The notes beneath the pieces are model-generated. The model did no database searches, was not told the origin of the DNA, and saw only the letters and a program-made list of their open reading frames with translations. A program made the position numbers and the translations under genes. Below are positions 48,731-59,020 of a DNA stretch of 64,000 nucleotides, one piece after another (the stretch's first letter is position 1; each line of letters begins with the position of its first letter). The DNA comes from Daphnia pulex (Eukaryota > Arthropoda > Branchiopoda > Diplostraca > Daphniidae), in contig NC_060021.1 in the NCBI RefSeq assembly GCF_021134715.1, positions 10,944,501 to 11,008,500 on the forward strand. Reading direction: 5' to 3'.

Positions 48731-49056
48731 ATGGTTAAGAAGGACCCAACAAATCGAGTGACTGCCTTTTTCGAGTGGCTGTGGTTTGAATATCTCATAT
48801 TTACTGCACTGTACATGCTTGGAAGTCGGGAGAGGATAGTCTTTAGTAAGCCAAACTATTTACTGAGTGTTATTTATCATTTTTGTATTAACGATTACCT
48901 GTTCATTTACCGGAAACGAAAGCCAGTTGTTTAGTTGCGTTCCTCGCCACGGCGAGTTACTCGAGCTACGTGTTCCTTCCTCATTATCTCGGCTCTCTAC
49001 TCCATTATCTGGGTTACTCTGCTGTCCAGAATTGGGAGTCAGAAAACCATTCATAA
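48731..49056 (+). CDS. SPTSSA: Small subunit of serine palmitoyltransferase (ssSPT)
   Basis: Exons 48731-48845 and 48935-49056, joined over an 89-bp GT-AG intron in phase 1, giving 78 residues. The family's small ER membrane proteins stimulate the SPTLC1/SPTLC2 heterodimer, which makes the first committed step of sphingolipid synthesis (serine plus acyl-CoA). The diagnostic stretch is FEYLIFTALYMLGSRERIVF, equivalent to QYLLVTALYMLEPWERTVF of human SPTSSA, followed by a second hydrophobic segment and YVFLPHYLGSLLHY. Met29 aligns with the Met/Val position that sets acyl-CoA preference in the human paralogs and is the SPTSSA-like residue. The exon 1 frame alone runs on past the donor but loses the family match, which supports the splice. 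The next gene starts 33 bp after the stop. Confidence 0.88.
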
Positions 49057-49089
49057 AAGTACAATTCATCCTACCTTTTCACATCCAAA

Positions 49090-49452
49090 ATGGGCTCAAA
49101 GTCTGTCACTACAGAGGTAAAGTCATAACTGTGGTGCAAACATCTTTATATCTGTTAAAACATTCTTTGCTTCTTACAGATTGAAAAGCGTGAAGAAGAA
49201 ATTAAGCAATTTTATCATCGGATAGAGACTGTAGAGAAAGCTCTAAGGCTCCGAGAACTCACCCCTGATCAAAGAACTGAATTTGAGAAGGAGCTTGATC
49301 TGTTAAAAACTGTGTTGAAAAATAATGAAGAGCAGCTGAAATCTCTTCAAAAGGAAAACTACAAAACAGGCTTCATTGCAATGGCTCTCATCTTTATTTG
49401 CTTTTTAGTTTATGGTTTACAAGTCATGTTTTGGAATAAATCTTCACAGTAA
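49090..49452 (+). CDS. CCDC167: CCDC167-like small tail-anchored coiled-coil protein
   Basis: Exons 49090-49116 and 49180-49452 (63-bp intron, phase 0), 99 residues. A helical, charged coiled coil (about 10-70) includes RLRELTPDQRTEFEKEL. It is followed by KSLQKENYKTGFIAMALIF and a C-terminal transmembrane helix (about 75-94), matching the layout and the REL(S/T)P and LRQEN-K motifs of CCDC167. Its molecular role is not established. The ATG lies 33 bp after the ssSPT stop with no AG acceptor in between except directly after that stop, so both may be on one mRNA. An AATAAA (49435-49440) lies inside the coding sequence just before the stop, and the last 9 coding bases overlap the opposite gene's coding end. 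Confidence 0.85.
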
Positions 49453-51632
49453 TGCAGCTAGCGTATCATCCACATTACCTCCTTGAAGTTCAAAGGCTTG
49501 GATTACGTTGAGACTTTCAGCACTGAGTTCGAATTGCAATTGATCAGTCACTTGCTGGGTGGAGTCAGAGCCAACAACTTGAATTTCAATTGGTCTTCCG
49601 TGTTCGTCAGGAATGATGATAGTCTGGACATGAGATGTGTCTTGATTATCCATTCCGAGGCCGAGTTCGTCGGCGTTTTGAATCTCCAATGTGCCCCATT
49701 CCATGGGATCAGTCTCTGGCTCCATCTCGTGACCCGTAAGAACTTGAACAATTTTAACAGCCGCTCCTGCTGTTTCCGGGTCACCATGCCCTTCCTCCGT
49801 CAAATGCTGAAGTAAAGCTGGTTTCCTCATAAAACTCAAGCCGCAAACCTAACCAGATTGAACAGGTAATTTAAGGTACGAATTAAAACAACTGTTGATG
49901 GAAATTTACCTGGCACTCGTATGGTTTGCGATCACTGTGAGTGAAACGATGACTATTCCTGTTGTCCTTAGAAGAGAAAGTCTTACCGCATATTTCACAT
50001 GCCCATGGTTTGATTCCAGAGTGTGTCATTAAATGCTTCTTGTAGTGTTCCGGATACACGAATGTGGCATTACAAATCTCGCAGATGTACGGGCGCTCTC
50101 CAGTGTGGACGCTTCGGATGTGGTACTGTAACAATCTTTTTCGTTTGAAAGTCTGCGAATGACAAGTCAGTTAATAATAATATATTTGACAGCTACTTGA
50201 ATAACATATACCTTTTCGCACTCGTCACATTTAAACCGCCTTTCTTGCAGATGAACGTCTCGATGGTGGCTATCTAGATTGGACCGTTGAGCAAATGTCG
50301 CTCCACACGCGTCACACTGGTATGGCTTTTCTCCCGTATGGACTCGCATGTGGCTCTAGGGTAAAATGGAAATTAGGACCAGATTATGATATTAAATCCC
50401 ATAACCAAATTTTACTTGAAGTTGCATTAATGACACGAATGTTTTTCCACAAACATTGCATTCCACATTCTTCTTGTACTTTGCGTGCGTTTCCAGATGT
50501 TGTTCTAGCACTACTTTCGTGTCAAAAGCTTTACTGCATATTTCACACCTAAAAATGTAAAAACATTAGAACATTTAATTTTTTTTTAAACAGGGTAGCA
50601 ATTTTCATACTTGTGCGGTCTGTTGTGGTTTTTCAAGTGGGTATGAAGATTCTCGGCTGACACAAAATGTTTACTGCAGAGGTTGCAATTGAACCTTGGG
50701 TGTTCACTGTGGAGTTTTTGATGTTTAACACACGAGTGACTGGTGCGAAATGTTTTATTACATCGGTTGCAAGCGTAGGGCTTCGATTGATGATTGGCCA
50801 TATGTTGATTGAGTTTTCCTTCATCGTCAAATTTTCTACCACACTGTGCACAACCAAATTTCTTCTTCATTTCATGAAGTTTGTTGTGTTCTTGAAAAGC
50901 TTCAAATGTTTCAAAACCTTTAAAACAACTTCCACACTGGAAAGGGAGAGGAGCATCATTAAGGTGTGAAACACAGTGCTCTTCTAATTCACCTTTCAAG
51001 CGAAACTCTTGCCCACAAATATCACACTTGTGTAAGAGTCTACCATGGAACTCTTGCATGTGATTGATAGCAAAGGCAGAAGTCACAAACTCTTTTTTAC
51101 AGAATCTACAACCATAAATATTGTTTGCCCTTTTCAGATCAGAGATCCCTTCTACTACTTCAAAATCAATCTCTGTGCCACCATTTTCTTTCTCCGTAAT
51201 AGTGATTTCAGCATCCATGCTGATAATGGATTGTAGGGAAAGACCTCCATTCTGTGCATTTTCTTGGCTGTGGGTAGGGATAGCTTCTTTAGTTATTTGC
51301 AGGACCCTCACAGAATCTTTATTGGGACCAGCCTTGTTTTTGCCATTCTTGGTGTGGAGCCCACGGCTTTCAGTAATCTTTTTCAAAACTTCTGCTTGTT
51401 TGTTGCTAAACGTTTGTTGCAAATCAGAGAGCGACGAAATTTCCCTGAAACAAGGCAGGCATGCATACTCACCACCAAGTTTTCCAGCTTTGGCCTTCAC
51501 AGTAGAACTTATCACCAACTCTGAAACCAAATCAAGCAATGATTTTTTTCCATCTTTTCCATGCCGAACTTCCTTCAAGTTTTTCCATCTTGTTTCTCCG
51601 AGAGAACAGCAGCAAACGATACACGATAACAT
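49444..51632 (-). CDS. C2H2 zinc finger protein with 13 fingers
   Basis: Minus-strand exons 51632-50611, 50548-50416, 50355-50212, 50152-49910 and 49848-49444, all GT-AG with agreeing phases, 648 residues. An upstream in-frame GTG at 51635 precedes the ATG at 51632, and I take the ATG. The N-terminus has CIVC and, about 55 residues later, CLPC followed by a helix-like stretch, resembling the arthropod ZAD dimerisation domain (uncertain). Then come 13 C2H2 fingers from YGCRFC to YECQVC, some joined by TGEKPY/TGERPY linkers, and a Glu/Asp/Gln-rich C-terminal tail of about 100 residues that could be an activation region. Presumed nuclear DNA-binding transcription factor; no ortholog recognised. 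On the minus strand an AATAAA lies at 49398-49393, inside the opposite CCDC167 CDS. Confidence 0.88.
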
Positions 51633-52148
51633 CACTTTTTGAAAGTTTCAACTGTTAACAACTGTTCGAACCATCGAAGCTGCAATTTTAGTTTTGTTTT
51701 GTCCGTCTGCTGTCAACACGATTTCAGCGTTGCCTTATTGGCCCATTAAACTAATCACGGTCCACGGATCTTTTCTTGATCGTCTCAGAAGTCAGAAATA
51801 TATAAAATATTATTTTCTATAAATAACTCTGAACCTAAAAAGATAAATGTTTATTTTATTTTGAATTTTTTTAAACAATTTTATGAAATGACTGTGTGAC
51901 AACCTTGTCTTATGAAAATATGCATCGACTGCAAAACGTTTTCGTGCCCGGGAAAAAAAAGTGAAATATTTATTTATCTGCACTCAGTGATACACACATT
52001 CGTAAGCTACAATCGGCTACAATTACACGTGCGTGATAGATTTCTGTAATTCTGTAAGGTGACTAGGTATTAGTAAATAGAAGTCTTGAAGTAATTATAG
52101 TAAGGCATGATTTCTGTTCTTTGTTAACAAATTGAAATCAAAATTTCT
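51633..52148. other. Spacer between the zinc finger and importin-beta genes
   Basis: Both flanking genes are on the minus strand. The AT-rich right part contains minus-strand AATAAA words (for example plus TTTATT at 51969-51974) that would end the importin transcript. The left part should hold the zinc finger promoter. No other feature seen. Confidence 0.6.
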
Positions 52149-55100
52149 TCACTCACACCTCAACCCTGTTCCAGCCATTTCTATCTCAGTAAGTGCTTCT
52201 TGACAAATAGAATGAACTGCCGTGTCTATAATGTTCTGACGAACAACACACTCCAGTAAAGATTTACATTCAGTAGCTTCCAGAGATGTTAAGGCTAATG
52301 CTTTCTTTGCTCCAAACTCAAGTGTAACACTCCTATAATTGTTTATTGTGAAAGTAGTGAAAATTTAAATATTTATGATAAGCTAAAACGAAATCATTAC
52401 CCAATCAAGTGAGCTGCAGCTGTGTAGGTTTTGGCAGGTAGTTTGCCTTTGCTTGTAAGAACAGACCTTGTTAATTTTGCTATGTTTTTGAGACACAGAG
52501 AACTAGAGCACAGTTCAAGAGTTAAGGGAAGGCTTCCTCTATGTAGGATTGACTTCACAAGACTGGAATAGGTTTCTAAACAAACTTGACGTAAATTTTC
52601 TCTCAGTTCTCTGCTGTTGGCACTCTCGTACATTTCCTGCAATGAAAAATAGACCTAAAATTTTGTTTTACATGGTCTGATTCAGTTCTTGCCTCCAAAA
52701 TTGCAAGCTCTACACAATGCTGCAAGCGTCGAAGGACAGCCGCCATGTACATTTGAAATCCAGGACGACCAACTGCTGTCGCAATCTGGCCGAAAACAGC
52801 TACGCAATGGATTTTCACTTTTAATGGTAAGTTTTGGTTTCCATCAGTTAAAACTAACAATGGTCCTATAAGTTTGTTCACAAAAGGAATTGCTTCTGAA
52901 TCTAGTACAAGGAAAAGTGTTCCGATAAGATCCACCACAAGAGATAAAGCAGGATCGTTTTTGGCAGTTTTGTTAATTGCTGATGTTAAATAGGGGACCA
53001 AAAAGTCCAGATGATGTTTAAGTTCCCTTCCGAGTAGTAAAGCAACTGTTGATAAAGACATTAGAGCTTCTGCTCGTGCTAGTCCGTTAGGAAATTTGTT
53101 TAGCAGACTCAGTAGATAAGTCGTAAACTTGTGACAAAGTTGATTTGAAGTAGTCTCGCCTAATTTTAATATTCTTAATACGCTTCGTAGAACGCCACAC
53201 AGTAACTTTTGAACGGCTTCGTGGCAGCGACATCCCACATGATGGGCATCTGGCAGTTCTATCACCTGTACGCATATCGATACAAAGGTAAATTTTACTT
53301 GGTATCATACGTTTCGTGAATTTTAAGTGAAAAAACTTACTTTACGCAGCAAAAGGAGCAATTCATCTATTGTTTCCAACACAATCCAGTAGCAATCGTC
53401 GGGGGCGTTCAGTAGCAGCAGACCGAGAGCGTCAAAAGCAGCCGTTAGACGTCTATTAGCGGCCTTCACAAGCTGATTGGCGATCACATCATAATATGGT
53501 GACAGCAAAAAGGTAGGTGGTCGCTTACTTTCTTCCACCTGTTTTCAGATTGTGAGGTTATAAACTTTAAGACGAGTCGAATAACATGCTCACCTTTTGC
53601 TGAGCTATAGCATAAGTGGCTTTCACAACTGACGTCAGTGCGGTGCAGCTTGAAGGTGACACTCGACCCTCATCATCATTGAGGCTAGTTACTAAGTCGC
53701 TTACGAGTTGTTCTAAATCTTGTGAAGTCATTGAAGTGAATAGTAAAAGTGGGCACTTTTCGACCATCCAACTGATGGCCCATAGGGCAGTACTGCGAAT
53801 TCTGGAGCTTGATGTGTCTCTTACACAACCTCGAATTGAAGAAAAGATTGGTGGAAGAGTATTTTCAGCGTGGCGTGAATCCATTTGCTTGAGAAAAACC
53901 AGACACGACCAAATAGCAGCGTGCCGATGTTTCCAGTTCACGTGCTGCTGGAGATTATTTGGTTTAATCATCATGCGCCAAAAATTTTAAAATAATTTAA
54001 AACTTTACTCGGATTTCTCTTTGGACGAGAGGTAGAACGTAACGATCTATAGCTTCTGGGTAGTTTTCGCATTGCTCACTAAAGTAGATGATTACTTCCT
54101 TCGGTGGTGTCCACCAATCAGGGAATTGTTTGTTTTGTGAAGTTTCTTTTTCTTTTTTTTGGAAATTCCTATTTACGTTTGCATTGGGGGTGTTTTGATT
54201 TTGTTCGTTCTCCGTCATGCCAGAAGACCTCTCGTTATGAAGTCTACTTTCCGTTTTGAAAAATGAGTCGTAATCCATTGGCTGGGCTTCATCGTTGAAA
54301 TTGTCAGAGTCAGAAACGGAAGGATTCCCAGATAGTCCTTCAGCTCTTATAAATCCTTCGCCTCTAACTAATTCTGCGAACAGTACGGGCACGAGTTTTT
54401 TCAGAGATATTTTGACGTAACTACATGTTACTTGGCTTCTTTCAGTTCCCGTTTTCAATCGTCCGTCAGGATCACGTGGATTTTCTACCTGACTCACAGC
54501 CTTCCAAAACTCGAGACCATTTCTGTGAATATCTTTATCTTCTGAGCTTATTGCTTTTATTGTAATCTAATTAAGTAAAACAGTTGGGTATTAAAATGAT
54601 GCTTTCTTTCTAATAAGTAACTGTACATTAAAAACTTACTGGAGCGATGACATCGATGTAGTCTTTCAGATGCTGATAACAGGAAGATGCAAATCTGGTC
54701 AGCAATGCCAAACTAGTAACACGAATATCGATGTCGGCCGATTCGGCGGCTTCACAAATTGCTTGCACGATCACTCTGCCTTCCCCCTAAAAGAAATGCA
54801 TTATTTTTTATAATTCGTAATGATAACATTTCAAATTTTACCGAGTTCTCAAAATAGGGACGACCAAACTCGAAACATGCCAACAGAATATTAAGTGTTG
54901 CAAGTCGAAGTTTTTTTGAGAGTTGGTCCATGTGAAAGCCAGCAATTACCATCATTATTTCAGTAAAATATTCGGCCAAAATTTCTGCTTTCTGTAAATC
55001 AAACCATGACCATCTTAGATGAAATAACTCGGAAGAAGGGAAACCTACCAAATGTTTGCAGACAAATTCTAATGTTTCCATTGCGCATTCTTTCTCTTCG

Positions 55101-55696
55101 TTCTTAAGGTGACGTATGTAGTAGGAAAGGGTTGGTAGAAGATCAGGCCAATTATCTTTTAGCGGGACTTCCATCACCGCAATGCTGGCTACTATTTCAG
55201 TTGCGACGTTTGAACAAAATGGCGAGATCGTTGGTAAAGCGATCAGAACGTTGTTTTTTATCATGTCGCGAACATCGGCTGCAATCGTCTTCCAATGTTT
55301 TTGCTGTTCCTCGAGCGTTGCAGGATCTTTACTGTTCAAATGCTGCTGAAGTTGAAAGGCTGCACTTCGTCGAGCTACAGTAGCGAATTTCTCATGGTCT
55401 GCCATTATCACCGACATGAAACACAAGTACTGATCCTGTATTTAAAATCCACACGTAGAAATGGTGAATTCACACATGTGTAATCCCGGCCCCCCATACT
55501 AACTAGATCAGTTTGAGCTGCATTGTCGAGTTCGAACTGGGCAATGTTCCTGTCCTCTCCTTTAGAATCTAGCATTGGATTAGGAAATCATTGTGCATTT
55601 TAGATTCGACATCCCTATTTTGAATGAATTACCTTCGAAGTGCACTACAGGGGCTAGTTTCTCCAACATTTCCACTAGAAAATCCAGTGGCAGCAT
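52149..55696 (-). CDS. KPNB1: Divergent importin subunit beta-1 (karyopherin beta)
   Basis: Minus-strand exons 55696-55633, 55568-55504, 55435-55049, 54991-54842, 54786-54640, 54566-54009, 53947-53594, 53538-53341, 53265-52693, 52636-52401 and 52332-52149, giving 971 residues. HEAT-repeat nuclear import receptor that carries cargo through the pore and releases it on RanGTP. Landmarks matching importin-beta in order: LNSKDP, NWPDLLP, LEFWKAV, KLVPVL, NWKHRHAAIW, STALWAISWMVE, LSPYYDVI, DCYWIVLETIDELL, VFGQIATAVG, LRENLRQVCLETYSSLV. It is about 95 residues longer than the usual 876 because of an expanded loop in the sixth exon, and identity is low, so it may be a paralog. The intron at 52692-52637 has a GC donor. 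The 57-bp intron at 55048-54992 is stop-free in frame and its status is less sure. Confidence 0.88.
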
Positions 55697-56432
55697 CTTG
55701 TAGATGTTTGAAACAAGATTCGCTGATGATGTTTTCACTTTTCACACAACTGCACACAACCTATTCTTTTAGAAAAATATTGCCGACTGGCGGACTGGGC
55801 TGTGACACTACGCGCGATTTTCTTTGTCTGCGCGTAGATAGCATTTTATTATTGGCTGCCGAATAATTTTTTTTTTTTTTAATATTGACCGTGTCACACA
55901 TCACACAAGACGACGAGAGTTTTCTCTTAATGAAGTTTAAAACTTTAGTATTTTTTTTTTTTATATTTAGAGTTTTTCATGGTTTCGCTTATTAACATCA
56001 TTTCACCAACTAAACAGTTAAATTTGCTAAATTGATATTAAAGTAATTTTGAAGAAATTTAAAAACAGCATTTGCGAATTAAGATTTACTTATTTGTTCT
56101 TTTATTTCGCACTGTCACAAACTTATCAGATGTTAAGTTAAGCTTTGGAAAGCAATCCAACCGTTCCTTTCCTTTCAATCGTAATCGTTGATGAACTGTT
56201 GGCTGTCAGTAGGTGGCTAAAATTATGTCCTCTAGACCCCAGGTGGGGCGATTGTTTTTGTGAGGGACTAATTTACCGCGATTTGTTTCCGAGAACCGAG
56301 ATACAGTGAAAATGTAATTTGCAGTAATTTGTATATTACTGATGTACGGTGTCTTACATTTTGTGTCACGAAAATTAATGGGTTTATTCTTGTTTGGCTT
56401 TCTTAAATTTACTGAATGTTACTTATTTATGC
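55697..56432. other. Divergent intergenic region
   Basis: Lies between the importin-beta start (-) and the next plus-strand frame. Contains the presumed importin promoter, poly-T runs (55868, 55951) and AT-rich sequence. No clear motif. Confidence 0.5.
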
Positions 56433-56714
56433 ATGAGTTTACAGGTAATCGTACTCCAGCTTATAATTTCCACATGGTCAAATAATTTGATCACGCGGGC
56501 CGAAACTGCTGTTCATTTTGCCGAAATGTCTATTGTTACTTGTACGGGCTGGCTGTACGTCTTATCCCATGGCGAAACAATTGAGTGTTATTCAAGTAAT
56601 TTTAATGATCACTATCCCTGCAATAAGGCAATAGATTTTATTAGTCGATGTTCAGGAAGGAGATTCCTTTGCTCAACTGTTGAAGAATTAATAGAAAACC
56701 ACTGCAAAGTCTAA
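56433..56714 (+). CDS. Small cysteine-containing possible secreted protein
   Basis: A 93-residue frame from ATG 56433. The first 22 residues (MSLQVIVLQLIISTW start) can act as a signal peptide, and the rest has six cysteines. The segment AIDFISRCSGRRFLC resembles the I-x-x-x-x-RC-x-GR-x-x-C part of SUEL-type galactose-binding lectin domains, but the whole domain does not fit well and is short. A splice-like TTTACAG lies at 56438-56444, so this could also be the last exon of a gene starting further left. No family assigned. Confidence 0.35.
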   Translation: MSLQVIVLQLIISTWSNNLITRAETAVHFAEMSIVTCTGWLYVLSHGETIECYSSNFNDHYPCNKAIDFISRCSGRRFLCSTVEELIENHCKV

Positions 56715-57459
56715 ACCTCATTGCTGTCAATCATGCAGATGGTTCTGTTACAGCTAGCTTATGAAACGTGTGATTGATTCAAGTGGAGCATGCAGTCTAT
56801 ATTGTATTGAATATATAGTCTTTAGTTATATTGAATCGTCATTGTTAAAACAGTGAATCTTTCCCATTAGTAGTTTTTAAAAAATTTGAATCAGGATCTT
56901 AATTTTTTACATAAATTATATTATTTATATGGCATAAATATGGTAATGTCCTGACGTGTTTTTGCAGTGCCCGACCCTCAGATCAGGTTTTTTGGATAGT
57001 GTATTTTGTATGTAGAATTTTTAGAATTCTTCTCTACAAATATGCATATTTATATTTTTCTAATGATTTTTTAAATTATTAATAATTTACTCGACTGAAG
57101 AATTTAATTTTGTGAGGCACTGCTGGCAAGGAAAACGAAACTTCTTAAAAACAGCTTTCATGGACTGCTGGCGACATCACCATGGTTTCACCTTTCATTC
57201 TTAAATAGTAGTTGCCTGATTTGTAAGTTTAAATTAAATTAATTACACGGTATGTTGATACCGAAAAGATCGCAACCAGATCTATGATGGCGCACCAAGG
57301 TTTGCACTAACGTCTGGTACGAATGTTGCGTGACGAAACCTCTTTTCAGTGTTCACAATCTGCTGAATCGATGACACAATATTGGCCTCTAAATGTAATT
57401 AAAGGACAAAGCATTGTTATTATCATGATTCCACTCCTGTCTAGTTCTTCTAATGTTGG
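56715..57459. other. AT-rich intergenic stretch
   Basis: Low-complexity AT-rich sequence without a supportable gene. The right end (from about 57,250) begins to show fragments related to the repeats that follow. Confidence 0.5.
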
Positions 57460-57960
57460 GGATGGGTCTACAACAACCTGCAGAAGGAAAGCTACGTAAA
57501 ACTTGTCCTACAGTGGTGTAGAGGTTGGGTGAGAACGGGATGTGTTACATAACCATTTGGTATTCATTTTCATATTTTGTTGTAGTCCCAACCCCAGCAA
57601 CGTGAACCTGCAATAGGAAAAGCCAGTTTGCATGTCCTTCAATCTAGAAGGTCACGGAGATCATTACGAAAAACTTTTCATACAGTGGTGTAGAGGTTGG
57701 GTGAGAAAGGTACGTGTTTCATCATTATCAAACAGGTAAAAAAGCTGCAAGCCATAACCATTTGGTATTCATTTTGATATTGGTTTTTGTCGACCCACCC
57801 CCAGCAACTTCAAACTGCAGAAGGAAAGGCCAGTTTGACGCTCGAAGGTCACGGAGATCATTACGTAGAACGTATCATGCGACGGTGGAGAGGTTGGGTG
57901 AGAAAGGGACGTGTTTCATCATTATCAAACAGGTACAATACCCGCAAGGCTTAAGAGGTG
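57460..57960. repeat. Three degenerate tandem repeat units of about 170-200 bp
   Basis: The block CAGTGGTGTAGAGGTTGGGT starts at 57511 and 57683, with a diverged copy (GACGGTGGAGAGGTTGGGTG) at 57881, so spacing is 172 and 198 bp. Other shared words are GGTCACGGAGATCATTACG (57650 and 57847), ACGTGTTTCATCATTATCAA (57711 and 57909) and AACCATTTGGTATTCATTTT (two copies). The units end immediately before the TATA box of the tyrosine-rich pseudogene. Confidence 0.75.
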
Positions 57961-57978
57961 AGGGTGATCAAAAAATCG

Positions 57979-58015
57979 TATAAAAAGGAGACGAAAAAGG
58001 CCAGAGACATCAGTC
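57979..58015 (+). promoter_or_regulatory. TATA box plus TCAGTC initiator
   Basis: TATAAAAAG at 57979-57987 and the arthropod initiator TCAGTC at 58010-58015, with the A at 58012, 33 bp from the start of the TATA box, which is standard spacing. It drives the adjacent tyrosine-rich gene, whose first exon would end at ATGG|GTAAAT (58103). Confidence 0.6.
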
Positions 58016-59020
58016 GAGTGAGCATCTCCGACACGGCAACAACTGCAGCGCACTATCTGTCACCATCTGCCTTCTTCACCTTATTGCCAGTTCGCATCCA
58101 TGGGTAAATATTCTGTTTGTTACATTTGAGATTTCTATTAATGCCAATTATTGTCTGTTTGTTAATATGCAAATTCTTATAGAATATTAATCTTGAATTT
58201 GTTTACTGTCTAGTTAATAAGGCGTCGTATGCTGTTCATGAGTGTTGTATCGTTGATTGATGGGTCGACCACTGGTGTACTGATGTCTCCTCGGTATGGC
58301 GGATACCAAACTGCAACACCGCCGCCTTACTACCCAAAAGCAACTTACGCAACGACCAGTTACTGCACCGAGGTCTACAAGTACTACACTACTACGGCAC
58401 CGGAGTTTTGTACCATAACTTGCGCTGCCCCGAGCCACTACACTGACGCTTTGAAGTGTTACTCTGCCCTTAGTTACTACACCACCAAGGCGACGGAGTA
58501 CTTACTACATGACTACGCATGCTGCCCCATCCTACTACACCGATTCTCCTAAGTATAACTCTGTTCTCAGCTACTTATTGCTCCGAATTACCTAAATACT
58601 ACTCTGTTCCCAGCTGCTACACAGAGGCTCCCGCTGGTTACTCCACCAAAACGGTCGAATACTACACCGAAGCGCCAAGTTTTATTCTGCCCCGATCTAC
58701 ACAACCACAACTGAGGCGGCCAAGTGTGACGCAGTCCAGACTTACTACACAGAAGCTGCTCTTTGGTACTACGTTGAACATAAATACTACACTACAGATA
58801 CTCCAGTTTACTACACCACAACCTGCGCTACACCTAGCTACAACACCGCTGCCCTCAACTACCACACCGAAGAAGCCGCCTACTTCTTCCAAGGTTCATA
58901 TGTATTACGTCAGCAATTCTCCCGACTATGTCACCACTACTTAAGCTGCTTTGAACTATACACCGAAGTTCTGAAGTATTTCTCTGGATGTGTTGAAAGA
59001 TTGCTGAAATACAAGATTGA
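58012..59020 (+). pseudogene. Frameshifted tyrosine-rich repeat protein gene
   Basis: First exon 58012-58103 with ATG 58100, 110-bp intron, second exon from 58214. The second exon encodes many copies of a motif like YYTTxxAPSYYTEAPKYY, typical of secreted, tyrosine-rich matrix or cuticle-like proteins. The repeat jumps between all three frames at about 58235 (inside the leader), 58503, 58572, 58680 and 58890, and each single frame hits stops (for example after HRFS and after DYVTTT). Five separate indels make this a decayed copy rather than a read error, unless the assembly is poor here. AATAAA follows at 59150. A functional relative is likely elsewhere in the genome. Confidence 0.7.

Noticed and set aside
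48846..48934. Continuation of the ssSPT frame past the donor (KPNYLLSVIYHFC)
   Set aside because: The family match ends exactly at the donor and resumes at the acceptor, so this is the intron.
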